Shown in pieces: positions 39,072 to 48,397 of a DNA stretch of 64,000 nt. The first letter of the stretch is position 1, and each line of letters starts with the position of its first letter. The notes under the pieces were generated by a model, which had not been told where the DNA came from, ran no database searches, and saw nothing but the letters and a program-made list of their open reading frames with translations. The position numbers were made by a program, and so were the translations under genes. Source of the stretch: Erythrobacter colymbi (GTDB lineage Bacteria > Pseudomonadota > Alphaproteobacteria > Sphingomonadales > Sphingomonadaceae); contig NZ_MUYK01000001.1 in NCBI RefSeq assembly GCF_002155685.1, positions 434,001 to 498,000 on the forward strand. Reading direction: 5' to 3'.

Positions 39072-39863
39072 ATGAACCATCTCCTCATCATCGGCTGCGG
39101 GAACATGGGCGGGGCGATGCTCGCCGGATGGCTGGCTGCGGGCGAGCCGCCTGCGCGCTTATCGGTGCTCGATCCCGCCTTGCCCGAGGCACCCGAGGGC
39201 GTGGCCCTCTATCGCGATGCCGCCGAAGTGCCGGGCACGCATGACGCGGTGCTGCTCGGGTTCAAGCCGCAGCAGCTTGGCGCGCTGGGGCCGGGCTTGC
39301 AAGGGCTGACCGTGGGGCGCACCGTGTGCTCGCTGCTCGCCGGGATCACCCGCGCGCAGCTCGCAGCGGCGTTCCCGGGCGCGAGCGCCCACATCCGCGT
39401 GATGCCCAACCTCGCCGCGCGCATCAACAAATCGCCGGTGATCCTCGCCGAGACGGGCCTCGATGCCTCCGCGCGCGAGGCTGCCTTCGCACTGTTCGAC
39501 GCCCTCGGTAGCGCTGTATGGCTCGAGGACGAGGCGCAGTTCGATCTCGTTACCGCACTCGCCGGATCGGGGCCGGGCTTCGTCTACCGCTTCATCGATG
39601 CGCTGGCGGGCGCGGCCATCGATCTCGGGCTCGACGAGCCGACCGCCGCAGCGCTTGCGCTCGCCACGGTCGAAGGCGCCGCCGCGCTTGCTGCTGCTTC
39701 GGACGTCGGCCCCGCCACCCTCGCTGACCGCGTTGCCAGTCCGGGCGGCATGACCCGCGAGGGCCTCAACGTGCTCGACGAAGGCGCGGCTCTGCGCAAG
39801 CTCCTCACCGCCACGCTCGCCGCCACCCGCGACAAGGGCGCCGCGCTCTCGCGATCAAGTTAA
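39072..39863 (+). CDS. proC: pyrroline-5-carboxylate reductase
   Basis: 263 residues from ATG 39072. N-terminal dinucleotide fold IIGCGNMGGAMLAGWL, LGFKPQQL, SLLAGITRAQL, RVMPNLAARINK, and the late DEAQFDLVTALAGSGPGFVYRFIDAL and RVASPGGMTREGL. It makes proline from pyrroline-5-carboxylate with NAD(P)H. proB is 7.4 kb downstream on the same strand; proA is not in the window. Confidence 0.96.
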   Translation: MNHLLIIGCGNMGGAMLAGWLAAGEPPARLSVLDPALPEAPEGVALYRDAAEVPGTHDAVLLGFKPQQLGALGPGLQGLTVGRTVCSLLAGITRAQLAAAFPGASAHIRVMPNLAARINKSPVILAETGLDASAREAAFALFDALGSAVWLEDEAQFDLVTALAGSGPGFVYRFIDALAGAAIDLGLDEPTAAALALATVEGAAALAAASDVGPATLADRVASPGGMTREGLNVLDEGAALRKLLTATLAATRDKGAALSRSS

Positions 39864-40006
39864 GATTAACAACGGTTAAGCTGAACAAATTGCACGCTTT
39901 GCAATCCGGTTTCGCTTGAAAAGCCCGAAGGAACCCACGATATTGCGTCACATGGAGAGCACGGGCTTTTTCCGCGCTCCATGATGGAAAGGCTAAGGGT
40001 TTCACA

Positions 40007-40750
40007 ATGGCTGACTGGAATGACACCTCGCGCAACGCGCAGCGTCTGGGCTCCGTGCCCCGCGCGGGAGGCGATGTCGCTGGCCGCGTGACCTTCGACG
40101 AGGGTCTGCGCAAGCACATGCTCTCGATCTACAACTACATGACCTCGGGCATCCTGCTGACCGGGATCGTCGCGCTGCTGGCCTTCACCAGCGGCATGGC
40201 CGAGACGATCCATTTCAGCGCGCTGCGCTGGGTGGTTGGCCTGTCACCGCTCGCGATCGTGTTCGCGATGAGCTTCGGGGCGAGCCGCTTCAGCACCGGC
40301 ACGCTCCAGCTGATGTTCTGGGGCTTTGCCACGCTGATGGGCCTGTCGCTGTCGTCGATCTTCCTCGTCTATACCGGCGGCTCGATCGCGACCACCTTCT
40401 TCGCCACCGCGGCGGCCTTCGCCGGTCTGTCGCTCTACGGCTACACCACCAAGAAGAGCCTGTCGGGCCTCGGCAGCTTCCTGATCATGGGCGTGGTCGG
40501 CCTGTTCGTGGCGATGCTGATCAACCTGTTCCTGCAGAGCCCCGCGTTCTACTACGCGATCAGCTTTGTCGGCGTGCTGATCTTCGCTGGCCTCACCGCC
40601 TATGACACGCAGCGCCTGAAGGACGAATACCAGTATCTGCGTGGCACCGAGTTCGCCGGCAAGGCCGTGGTGCTGGGCGCGCTGACGCTCTACCTGGACT
40701 TCATCAACATGTTCCAGTTCCTGCTCAGCTTCCTCGGCAACCGCGAGTAA
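40007..40750 (+). CDS. Bax inhibitor-1/YccA family membrane protein
   Basis: 247 residues with seven membrane helices. The N-terminus TFDEGLRKHMLSIYNYMTSGI is typical of alphaproteobacterial members. The later YDTQRLKDEYQ after the sixth helix and GALTLYLDFINMFQFLLSFLG as the last are family signatures. Related bacterial proteins conduct calcium or interact with FtsH and SecY, but the function here is not known. Expressed from its own promoter in the 143-base gap after proC; a terminator follows. Confidence 0.93.
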   Translation: MADWNDTSRNAQRLGSVPRAGGDVAGRVTFDEGLRKHMLSIYNYMTSGILLTGIVALLAFTSGMAETIHFSALRWVVGLSPLAIVFAMSFGASRFSTGTLQLMFWGFATLMGLSLSSIFLVYTGGSIATTFFATAAAFAGLSLYGYTTKKSLSGLGSFLIMGVVGLFVAMLINLFLQSPAFYYAISFVGVLIFAGLTAYDTQRLKDEYQYLRGTEFAGKAVVLGALTLYLDFINMFQFLLSFLGNRE

Positions 40751-40800
40751 TCGCGCTGCCCGGCGGGCCTCGCCCCGCCGCAAGAATGTTGAAATGTCGA

Positions 40801-40838
40801 ATGCCCGGGGGCCTAAGCGGCTTCCCGGGCATTTGCTT
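40801..40838 (+). terminator. terminator of the Bax-inhibitor gene
   Basis: ATGCCCGGG (40801-40809) pairs with CCCGGGCAT (40824-40832), 9 bp, loop of 14 bases, followed by TTGCTTTGTT. A convincing rho-independent terminator about 50 bases after the stop codon. Confidence 0.75.
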
Positions 40839-40945
40839 TGTTAGCCGCCGCGGCTATCGCAGCGCTTCAGGCTGGAGCAAGCCGGGGGCCCACATGCTGA
40901 CCCCGAAGCGGCGCGCACAGCCGCAGCAGGAGAGAGATACCCCCG

Positions 40946-41866
40946 ATGAGCGCGGCCCCGCATACGTCTTCCCCGTCCGCCACGACCACGCGCACGCCTT
41001 TCGGTCTGGCGATCACCACGCTGGCCGTGGGCGCGGCGCTGCTCGGCGCCTGCGCCACGCCCGCTCCCCCGCCGCCTCCGCCGCCTCCGCCCCCGCCGCC
41101 GCCCGCGCCGGTGGTGGTCGAGGCCGTGCCCTATCGCCCGCTCCCGCCGGGCGGCGCGCATTACGTGATGACCATGCCGACCCGCGGGCCTGACGGGCGG
41201 CGCATCACCGTCAACAGCAACCTGTCGAACGACCAGCTGGTGTGGAACCTGCGCTCGGCCTGGAACGTCGCGGCCCTGAATTGCCTCGCGCCCGAATACG
41301 AGCCGATCCTGCAGGCCTACCGCGCTTTCCTCACCAAGAACGTCAAGGGGCTGAAGGCGGTCAACGACCGGATCGAGCGCAGCTACACCAGCCGCTTCAA
41401 GGTCAAGCGCGATGCGATCGTGGCGCGCGATGGCTACACCACGCAGGTCTACAACTTCTTCGCCGAGCCCGCCGCACGCGCCGGGTTCTGCCGCGCCGCG
41501 CTCGAGATGGCGAACCGCGCACTCGCCGCCCCGCCCACCGATCCGCTCGCATTTGCGCAGGCCAATTTTGATGGCCTGCTGGTGCCCTTCGAGCAGTTCT
41601 TCGACGAGTACGAGGCCTATCAGCGCGACTCTTCGGAATGGGACGACAAGTGGGGCGCGATGTACGGCGCCTCGCAGCCCGGCTGGGTGGCGGTGCAACA
41701 GGCCCGCGCGGGCCTCAGGATCGACCCGAACGCCGGAGCCGCGCAGACCGTGATCGACCCCGTCACGGGGCTTCCCGTGCCGGTCATCCCGGTCAAGGAA
41801 GGCGTCACCTCGCAGCCTGTGGTGCAGCCGATCGCGCCGGGCACCGGAGGCGCTTCGGGCAAGTAG
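40946..41866 (+). CDS. proline-rich lipoprotein of unknown function
   Basis: 306 residues. The n-region is long (about 24 residues) before LAVGAALLGAC, with lipobox Cys at about 36. A run of 13 prolines follows immediately, then a globular part: ITVNSNLSNDQLVWNLRSAW, LNCLAPEYEPILQAYRAFL and YTSRFKVKRDAIVARDGYTTQVYNFFAEP in outline. The run could form a stiff spacer through the envelope. The family is common in sphingomonads but has no known role. GGAGAGA lies 12-15 bases before the ATG. Confidence 0.75.
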   Translation: MSAAPHTSSPSATTTRTPFGLAITTLAVGAALLGACATPAPPPPPPPPPPPPPAPVVVEAVPYRPLPPGGAHYVMTMPTRGPDGRRITVNSNLSNDQLVWNLRSAWNVAALNCLAPEYEPILQAYRAFLTKNVKGLKAVNDRIERSYTSRFKVKRDAIVARDGYTTQVYNFFAEPAARAGFCRAALEMANRALAAPPTDPLAFAQANFDGLLVPFEQFFDEYEAYQRDSSEWDDKWGAMYGASQPGWVAVQQARAGLRIDPNAGAAQTVIDPVTGLPVPVIPVKEGVTSQPVVQPIAPGTGGASGK

Positions 41867-41980
41867 CGCGAGGCGGCGTGTGGGCTGCAAAAACGCCGTT
41901 GCAAGCCCGCGCGCGAGACGCTAATGCGCCCGCCTGCCCGCTCCCCCGAAGGGGCGCGGCGGGCATGTGAAAACTGGAAC

Positions 41981-42056
<76 letters not shown>

Positions 42057-42071
42057 GTTAAACGCAAAGGG

Positions 42072-42098
42072 CCCTCCCCTCGCGGGGAGGGTTTTTTG
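42072..42098 (+). terminator. terminator of tRNA-Ala
   Basis: CCCTCCCC (42073-42079 and neighbours) pairs with GGGGAGGG (42084-42091) around TCGC, followed by TTTTTTGTTTT. Textbook rho-independent terminator. Confidence 0.9.
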
Positions 42099-42222
42099 TT
42101 TTCGCCCTCAGACGCCGGGCGGCGGACGTCCGTCCGCCTTGGCTTCGCCGCATAAGCGGCGGCGGCCGTTCGGCCTTGCGGCGCTTCGCGCCGATTCACC
42201 ACGCCTATCGAAGTCCTCTTAC

Positions 42223-42307
42223 TGTCATCCTCGCGCAGGCGGGGACCCAGCTCCCTTGGCAGTATCGTTATCGAGAGACCGGTTCCCCGCCCGCGCGGAA
42301 ATGACAG
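42223..42307. repeat. dispersed palindromic repeat upstream of the B12 riboswitch
   Basis: Begins TGTCATCCTCGCGCAGGCGG, then GGACCCAG, and ends with the inverted CCGCCCGCGCGGAAATGACA. The ends pair over about 20 bases with a few mismatches. The rest of the gap 42104-42366 also contains small GC-rich hairpins resembling those at 7727 and 11640. No gene is apparent. Confidence 0.75.
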
Positions 42308-42366
42308 GAATGCCATGACAAGGCCGCTTGCCGTCAGCCTTGCCTGACGCTATCCACCTCCCCGCG

Positions 42367-42535
42367 CCAAGGTAACGGGAATGCGGTTCGATTCCGCAGC
42401 TGTCCCTGCAACTGTAAGCGGTGAGTGTGGGGTGCGCTCCCTCCTTTCGGGAGGGCAGCCACTGGGGGTCTCCGGACCACCGGGAAGGCGAGCATCCCAT
42501 GCGGCGATCCGTGAGCCAGGAGACCGACCGGGGCG
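42367..42535 (+). promoter_or_regulatory. cobalamin riboswitch
   Basis: Conserved elements in order: AAGGTAACGGGAATGCGGTT, then GCTGTCCCTGCAACTGTAAG, CGG, a variable arm (CCCTCCTTTCGGGAGGG) followed by GCCACTG, then GGGAAGGCGAGC and the B12 box AGCCAGGAGACCG. These match the adenosyl/methylcobalamin riboswitch consensus. It lies 130 bases before the btuB GTG. The ligand would repress B12 uptake when the coenzyme is plentiful; whether it acts on transcription or translation is not clear. Confidence 0.93.
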
Positions 42536-42665
42536 TGTCGCTCTATGCCGGGTTCAGGGGTTGGCCAGGCGCGGAAACAGACTTTCGTTGTGAGCGACAT
42601 CGCTGGGCTGTGGGGAAGGGCAACCTCCCTTGCGGCCACCATGTTGCTGATGACGGGAGGAATCC

Positions 42666-44630
42666 GTGAAGAATTTTGCATTGCTGGGAAGCGTCGCTGC
42701 GGCGGCGCTGGTTTGGGCTGCGCCTGTGTGGGCGCAGGAGATCGACCGCGAGAACGGCGAGGGCGATCCGCTGATCGAGGGTCTCTATGATCCCGCAGCC
42801 ACGGTGCCGGAAGGCAACATTCTGGTGAACGCGTCGCGAGCGGCCGGATACACCTTGGCATCGAGCTACACCGGCTCGGCCCTCGTCATCACCGCCGACC
42901 AGCTCGAAGACCGCCAGACCCGCGACATCGCCGACGTGCTGCGTGACGTCCCCGGCGTCGCGGTCGCGGGCGTGGCGGGCCAGACCCAGATCCGCCTGCG
43001 CGGCTCGGAGGCCAATCACGTGCTGGTGCTGGTCGACGGGATCGAGGTCTCCGATCCCTTCGCGGGCGAGTTTGACGTGGGCACCTTGCAAGCCGAACCC
43101 GGCGCGCGGATCGAAGTCCTGCGCGGGCCGCAGTCGGCGCTCTATGGCTCCGACGCGATCGGCGGGGTGGTCGCCTACAACAGCGGCAGCGGGCGCTCGG
43201 TCCCGGGCTTCTCGGCGCGGCTGGAAGGCGGGACGCAGGGCACCGTCAACGGCGCCGCGCGCTATGGCGCCTTCGGTGACAGCTGGGACGCGGCGCTCTC
43301 CGCCGTGGTCGTCAGCACCGACGGCCAGCCCAACGCGCGGGGCGGCACGCGCGATATCGGGCGCGACAGCTACACGCTGGCGGGCAAGGGCAGCATCGCC
43401 GTCGGCGACACCCTCACCCTGCGCACCGCCACCCGCTTCATCCGCACCGAGGGGCAGTCGAACGACAGCGATTTCGACACCACCAGCCCCACTTTCGGCT
43501 TCATCATCGACAGCCCCGGCACAGGCTTCACCAACGAGGCGGTCTATGCGCTGGTCGGTGCGCGGCTCGATACGCTGAACGGCCGCTGGATCCATGATTT
43601 CTCGGTCCAGATCGCCGATGTGAACCGCGAGACCTTCAGCCCCTTCGGCACCTCGAGTGCAAGCGAGGGTGACCGTGTGAAGGCCTCCTATGTCAGCGCC
43701 TTCACGATTGCCCAGGAACACAACCTCACCTTCGCCGCCGATTACGAGGTCGAGGGCTTCCGCAACGCCTTCGCGGGCAGCGGCGGCTTTACCGGTCGGC
43801 GCGAGATCGAGCAGGTCGGGCTGGTGGGCGAGTATCGCTACGAGGGCGAGGCGCTCGACCTCTCCGCCGCCATCCGCCACGACTTCAACGACCTGTTCCG
43901 CGATGCGACCACCTTCCGTGTCGGTGCGGGCTACCGCATCACCGAGGGCACGCGGCTGCGCGCGGCGGGCGGATCGGGCGTCAAGAACCCCGGCTTCTTC
44001 GAGCTCTACGGCTTCGTCGACGGTCGCTTCATCGGCAATGCGGCGCTCCGGCCCGAGAAGTCGAAGGGGTGGGAAGTGGGCCTCGACCAGAACCTCGGCG
44101 ACAGCGCCAAGGTGGCGGTGACCTATTTCGACAGCACGCTCGACGGCGAGATCTTCACCACCTTCCCGCCGCCCAACTTCATCGCAACCCCGGCCAACCG
44201 AACCACCGAGAGCCGGCAGCGCGGGGTCGAGGTATCGCTGGCCGCGCAGCTGTCCGACCAGTGGAGCCTCGATGCGGCCTATTCCTACCTCAAGGCGCGC
44301 GAGAACGGGGTGGAGGAAGTCCGCCGCCCCAAACACATCGCCAGCGCCGCGCTGACGTGGGAAGCGCCCGATGATGCCGCCTCGGCCACCTTGGTGGTGC
44401 GCCACAATGGCGCGACGCCGGACGTCGCCTTCTCCGACCCGAGCTTCGTGCCGGTGCGGGTGCAGCTCGATGACTACACCCTCGTCAACTTCAACGCCCG
44501 CGTGAAGCTGACCGACAGCCTCGCCGCCTTCGCCCGCGTCGAGAACCTGCTGGGCGAGGAATACGAGCAGGTGTTCAGCTTCGTCTCCCCCGGTCGCTCG
44601 GCCGCGGTGGGCGTCGAGGCGCGGTTCTGA
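42666..44630 (+). CDS. btuB: TonB-dependent vitamin B12 receptor
   Basis: 654 residues from GTG 42666 (GGGAGGA, 6 bases upstream). Signal peptide (about 1-23, ending VWAQ), TonB box region EGNILVNASRAA, plug domain with RDIADVLRDVPGVAVAG, RLRGSEANHVLVLVDGIEV and LRGPQSALYGSDAIGG, then a 22-strand barrel ending VGVEARF (terminal Phe). Length and the riboswitch upstream favour cobalamin as cargo. First gene of a three-gene operon with a membrane protein and a BtuF-like protein. The outer membrane is its location. Confidence 0.93.
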   Translation: MKNFALLGSVAAAALVWAAPVWAQEIDRENGEGDPLIEGLYDPAATVPEGNILVNASRAAGYTLASSYTGSALVITADQLEDRQTRDIADVLRDVPGVAVAGVAGQTQIRLRGSEANHVLVLVDGIEVSDPFAGEFDVGTLQAEPGARIEVLRGPQSALYGSDAIGGVVAYNSGSGRSVPGFSARLEGGTQGTVNGAARYGAFGDSWDAALSAVVVSTDGQPNARGGTRDIGRDSYTLAGKGSIAVGDTLTLRTATRFIRTEGQSNDSDFDTTSPTFGFIIDSPGTGFTNEAVYALVGARLDTLNGRWIHDFSVQIADVNRETFSPFGTSSASEGDRVKASYVSAFTIAQEHNLTFAADYEVEGFRNAFAGSGGFTGRREIEQVGLVGEYRYEGEALDLSAAIRHDFNDLFRDATTFRVGAGYRITEGTRLRAAGGSGVKNPGFFELYGFVDGRFIGNAALRPEKSKGWEVGLDQNLGDSAKVAVTYFDSTLDGEIFTTFPPPNFIATPANRTTESRQRGVEVSLAAQLSDQWSLDAAYSYLKARENGVEEVRRPKHIASAALTWEAPDDAASATLVVRHNGATPDVAFSDPSFVPVRVQLDDYTLVNFNARVKLTDSLAAFARVENLLGEEYEQVFSFVSPGRSAAVGVEARF

Positions 44631-44640
44631 GGGGGGCTGG

Positions 44641-45150
44641 ATGATGACCGATACGCGCAATCCGCTCGCCCTGCTGGCGCTCCCCGCGATCCTTGCTGCA
44701 ACCACGCTGTCGGGCACGGTGGTGCTCGCCTGCATGATGCCCTTCGCCGCCATCGCCACCATCGCCGCGCTCGCCATGCCCGGGCGCCGCGGGCTGGCGG
44801 CGGTGGTGCTGTGCTGGCTAGGCAACCAGGTGCTCGGCTTCGGCCTCATGGGCTTCCCGTGGGACGGGCCGACCTTTGCCGCGGGCCTCTCGCTGCTGGC
44901 ATCGAGCCTCCTCGCCTTCGCCGCGGCCGGGGCGGTGCGGGGAGGGGCGCTCGTCGCCTTCCTCGCCGCCTTCGCCACCTTCGAGGCGAGCCTCTTCGCC
45001 TATGCGCTGCCCTTCGGCGATCCGGCACTCTTCGCGCCGCGCATCGTCGGGCTCATCGCGCTGAATGACGCGCTGTGGTTCGCCGGGCTGTGGCTCGGCT
45101 GGCAGGTGCTCGCGCATATCCCCGCGCTCGGCCAGCGGCAGGCGCGATGA
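44641..45150 (+). CDS. BtuM-like membrane protein, candidate B12 transporter
   Basis: 169 residues with about six hydrophobic helices. Two notable segments: ACMMPFAAI with Cys31 at a helix end, and CWLGNQVLGFGLMGFPWDG (58-76). These recall BtuM, a small cobalamin transporter found in riboswitch-controlled loci of Gram-negative bacteria that lack BtuCD, where a cysteine ligates the cobalt. The name is an inference from size, cysteine, location between btuB and a BtuF-like gene, and riboswitch control; I could not align it. ATG 44641 is 10 bases after the btuB stop. Its stop overlaps the next start. Confidence 0.6.
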   Translation: MMTDTRNPLALLALPAILAATTLSGTVVLACMMPFAAIATIAALAMPGRRGLAAVVLCWLGNQVLGFGLMGFPWDGPTFAAGLSLLASSLLAFAAAGAVRGGALVAFLAAFATFEASLFAYALPFGDPALFAPRIVGLIALNDALWFAGLWLGWQVLAHIPALGQRQAR

Positions 45151-46064
45151 GCGCCGCACTCTTGCGGATCGTCTCGCTGCTCCCCAGCGCCACCGAGATC
45201 GCGGTGGCGCTGGGCTTGCAGGACAACCTCGTCGGCCGCAGCCACGAATGCGATTTTCCCCCGGCGGTGCAGGCGCTCCCCGTCTGCACCTCGACAAAGC
45301 TCGAGAAGGGGCTGACCTCGCAAGCGATCGAGGACCGGGTGAAGGCGATCGTCGAGAAGGGCCTGTCGGTCTATGATGTCGATGCGCCGCTGCTGAAGTC
45401 GCTCAGGCCCGACGTGATCCTGACGCAGGCGCAATGCGCGGTCTGCGCGGTGACGCCTGCCGATCTGGAGGAGGCGCTGGCGAGCTGGGTGGGGACGCCA
45501 CCCCGGCTGGTCTCGCTCGCGCCCGATGACCTTGCCGACGTGTTCGGCGATCTCCGGCGCGTGGCCGAGGCAGCGGGCGTGCCCGAGCGCGCCCCCGAGG
45601 CGGCGGCGCGGATGCGGGCGGGGCTCTGTGCGCTGCCGCTGGCGCCTGCCACGCGCCCCAAAATGCTCGCGGTCGAATGGATCCAGCCGCTGATGGTGGC
45701 GGGCAACTGGGTGCCCGAACTCATCACCGCCGCCGGGGCCGAACCGCTGCTCGCCGCGCCGGGGGTGCATTCGCACTGGATCGAGGCCGAGGCGGTGGTC
45801 GCCGCCGATCCCGACATCATCGCGCTGATGCCCTGCGGCTACCAGCTCGCCCAGACCCTGCCCGAAGCGCGCGCGCTGCTGGCGCAGGAGCCGTGGCGGA
45901 GCCTGCGCGCGGTGCGCGAGGGGCGGGTCTTCGCGGTCGATGGCCACCATCTGTTCAACCGCCCCGGCCCGCGACTGGTCGAGAGCGCCGAGGTGCTGGC
46001 CTGCCTGATCCACACGCCCGACGCGGTGCCCGAAAGGCTTGCGCCTTTCATTGCGAGGCTGTGA
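45147..46064 (+). CDS. BtuF-like cobalamin/metal-chelate-binding protein without signal peptide
   Basis: 305 residues. The start at ATG 45147, inside the previous stop, gives SAALLRIVSLLPSATEIAVALG, the first strand and helix of the helical-backbone metal-receptor fold (BtuF, FhuD). Also seen are LVGRSHECDFP, DVILTQAQCAVCAV (two cysteines) and GHHLFNRPGPRLVESAEVLA. There is no signal peptide, so either it acts in the cytoplasm or the start is wrong; no longer in-frame start with a hydrophobic core was found. Likely role: binding B12 or a precursor in the same operon. Confidence 0.8.
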   Translation: MSAALLRIVSLLPSATEIAVALGLQDNLVGRSHECDFPPAVQALPVCTSTKLEKGLTSQAIEDRVKAIVEKGLSVYDVDAPLLKSLRPDVILTQAQCAVCAVTPADLEEALASWVGTPPRLVSLAPDDLADVFGDLRRVAEAAGVPERAPEAAARMRAGLCALPLAPATRPKMLAVEWIQPLMVAGNWVPELITAAGAEPLLAAPGVHSHWIEAEAVVAADPDIIALMPCGYQLAQTLPEARALLAQEPWRSLRAVREGRVFAVDGHHLFNRPGPRLVESAEVLACLIHTPDAVPERLAPFIARL

Positions 46065-46072
46065 GACCGAAC

Positions 46073-46137
46073 CCGTTCGTGTCGAGCGAAGTCGAGACAC
46101 ATGGCCACGGCCTCTTGACTGCGCTCGAGGCGAACGG
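46073..46137. repeat. dispersed palindromic repeat between the BtuF-like gene and obgE
   Basis: 65 bases, CCGTTCGTGTCGAGCGAAGT, then CGAGACAC, a variable centre, and CTCGAGGCGAACGG at the end. The outer CCGTTCG/CGAACGG pair. Its closest relative is the 59-bp insertion in cysI (51336-51394, inverse orientation). Confidence 0.85.
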
Positions 46138-46194
46138 GGAAGGGGAATCGCCATTCTCCTCGCATTCGCAGCAAAAAATGCATAAGGGGCGCCC

Positions 46195-47271
46195 ATGCAT
46201 TTCCTCGACCAGGCCAAGATCTATGTGAAGTCCGGCGGAGGCGGCCCCGGGGCCGTCTCGTTCCGGCGTGAGAAATACGTCGAATATGGCGGCCCCGATG
46301 GCGGCAATGGCGGGCGCGGCGGGGACATCGTGTTCGAAGCCGTCGCCGGCCTCAACACGCTGATCGACTTCCGCTATTCGCAGCACTTCAAGGCCCCGCG
46401 TGGCGGCCACGGGATGGGCAAGGACCGCACCGGGGCCTCGGCCGAGCCGCTGGTCATCAAGGTGCCGGTCGGTACGCAGATCCTCTCGGAAGACAAGGAA
46501 GAGGTGCTCGCCGACTTTACCGAGGTGGGCCAGCGCATCGTGTTCCTCGAAGGCGGCATGGGCGGTCGCGGCAACGCGTCTTACAAAACCTCGACCAACC
46601 GCGCCCCGCGCCAGCACCAGCCGGGCATTCCGGGCGAGGAAATGTGGGTGTGGCTGCGGCTGAAGCTGCTTGCCGACGTCGGCCTCGTCGGCCTGCCCAA
46701 TGCGGGCAAATCGACCTTCATCAATGCCGTAAGCAACGCGCAGGCGAAGGTCGGCGACTATGCCTTCACCACGCTCGTCCCCAAGCTCGGGGTGGTGCGC
46801 CACAAGGGCCGCGAATTCGTGCTCGCCGACATCCCGGGCCTGATCGAGGGCGCGGCGGATGGCGTGGGCATCGGCGACCGCTTCCTCGGCCATATCGAGC
46901 GCTGCCGGGTGCTGATCCACCTCATCGACATCACCGGCACCGAGGACGCCGACCCCGCCGAGGCGATGCGCATCGTCGAGGAGGAGCTCGCCGCCTATGG
47001 CGACAAGGAGCACACGCGCCTCGACGAGAAGCCCCGGCTGGTGGTGCTGAACAAGCTCGACCTTGCCGACGCCGAACTGGTCGAGGGCTTCCGCAAGGAG
47101 CTGCTTGAGGCGGGTGCGGAGCAGGTCTTCGCTGTCTCGGGCGCGACGGGTGCGGGGATCCCCGAACTCCTGGACGCGGTGCTCGGCTACCTGCCGGACC
47201 GCACCGCGACCGAGACCAAGGCGGTCGAGATCGAGGACGACGGCGACGCGCCCGAGTGGTCGCCCTTGTAA
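46195..47271 (+). CDS. obgE: ribosome-associated GTPase Obg
   Basis: 358 residues. Glycine-rich Obg fold (1-158) with [28 protein letters not shown] and [19 protein letters not shown] domain with G1 [11 protein letters not shown]3 DIPGLIEGA and NKLDLAD. It lacks the long C-terminal OCT domain, as in many alphaproteobacteria. Obg takes part in 50S assembly and stress signalling. proB begins 7 bases after its stop, a common pairing. Confidence 0.97.
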   Translation: MHFLDQAKIYVKSGGGGPGAVSFRREKYVEYGGPDGGNGGRGGDIVFEAVAGLNTLIDFRYSQHFKAPRGGHGMGKDRTGASAEPLVIKVPVGTQILSEDKEEVLADFTEVGQRIVFLEGGMGGRGNASYKTSTNRAPRQHQPGIPGEEMWVWLRLKLLADVGLVGLPNAGKSTFINAVSNAQAKVGDYAFTTLVPKLGVVRHKGREFVLADIPGLIEGAADGVGIGDRFLGHIERCRVLIHLIDITGTEDADPAEAMRIVEEELAAYGDKEHTRLDEKPRLVVLNKLDLADAELVEGFRKELLEAGAEQVFAVSGATGAGIPELLDAVLGYLPDRTATETKAVEIEDDGDAPEWSPL

Positions 47272-47278
47272 CCTGCCC

Positions 47279-48397
47279 ATGCTGAAAAGCCTCGCCGACA
47301 TCACCGCCGCGCGGCGGATCGTGGTCAAGATCGGCTCTTCGCTGCTGGTGCGCGGCGGGACGGCGGGCGTCGCATGGCTGCACAGCCTCACGGCCGACCT
47401 CGCCGCGATCCGCCGCGAGGGGCCGCAGGTGATCGTGGTGAGCTCGGGCGCGATTGCGCTGGGCGCGGCGCGGCTGGGGCTGGCGAAGGGCGGGCGCGGG
47501 AGCCTCGCCGACGCGCAGGCCGCCGCCGCCGTCGGCCAGATCCAGCTCGCCGACCTGTGGAGCCGCGCGCTGGGCGAGCACGGCATCACCGCCGCGCAGA
47601 TGCTGCTGACGCTGGGCGACCTCGAGGACCGGCGGCGCTATCTCAACGCTGCGGCGACTTTGGATCGGCTGCTCGAGGCGGGCACGATCCCGGTCATCAA
47701 CGAGAACGACAGCGTCGCCACCGAGGAAATCCGCTTCGGCGACAACGACCGCCTCGCCGCGCGCGTGGCGCAGGCGGCCAATGCGGACGTGGTGCTGCTG
47801 CTGTCGGACGTCGACGGGCTATATGACCGCGACCCGCGCGAGGAGGGCGCGACGCTGATCCCGGTGGTCGAGGCGGTCACGCCCGAAGTGATGGCGATGG
47901 CGAGCGGGGCCTCGTCCTCGGGGCTTGGCTCGGGCGGGATGATCTCCAAGCTGCAAGCCGCACAGATCGCGACGCGCGCGGGGATCGCGCTCGGGATCCT
48001 CAACGGGACGTGGGAATCGCCCATCGCCAATGCTCTGGCTGCGGGAACGGGGACGCTGTTCCTCCCCGTCAGCGCGGCTTCGGCGCGCAAGGCTTGGCTC
48101 GGCGGGCGGCTCGCGCCTGCGGGCGAGCTGCGCGTCGACAAGGGCTGCGCCGAAGCGCTGAAGGGCGGGGCGAGCCTGCTCGCGGCGGGGGTCGTGGGCG
48201 TGTCCGGCCAGTTCCGGCGCGGCGATCTCGTCAGCGTGCTGAGCCTCAGGGGCGAACGCCTCGCGCAGGGTCTTGCCGAGTATGACGCGGACGAGATGCA
48301 GCTGATCGCCGGCAAACGCGCCGAGGATCAGGCCGAGCGGCTGGGCTATGCGCCGCGTTCCTGCGTGATCCACCGCGACCACATGGTTCTGCTGTGA
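47279..48397 (+). CDS. proB: glutamate 5-kinase
   Basis: 372 residues from ATG 47279. Amino-acid kinase domain with VVKIGSSLLV, VSSGAIALGAARLG, NENDSVATEEIRFGDND and GSGGMISKLQAAQIA, followed by a C-terminal PUA domain (about 285-372). It catalyses the first step of proline synthesis and is normally feedback-inhibited by proline. Followed by an SDR gene that starts at GTG overlapping its stop (GTGA). Confidence 0.97.
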   Translation: MLKSLADITAARRIVVKIGSSLLVRGGTAGVAWLHSLTADLAAIRREGPQVIVVSSGAIALGAARLGLAKGGRGSLADAQAAAAVGQIQLADLWSRALGEHGITAAQMLLTLGDLEDRRRYLNAAATLDRLLEAGTIPVINENDSVATEEIRFGDNDRLAARVAQAANADVVLLLSDVDGLYDRDPREEGATLIPVVEAVTPEVMAMASGASSSGLGSGGMISKLQAAQIATRAGIALGILNGTWESPIANALAAGTGTLFLPVSAASARKAWLGGRLAPAGELRVDKGCAEALKGGASLLAAGVVGVSGQFRRGDLVSVLSLRGERLAQGLAEYDADEMQLIAGKRAEDQAERLGYAPRSCVIHRDHMVLL

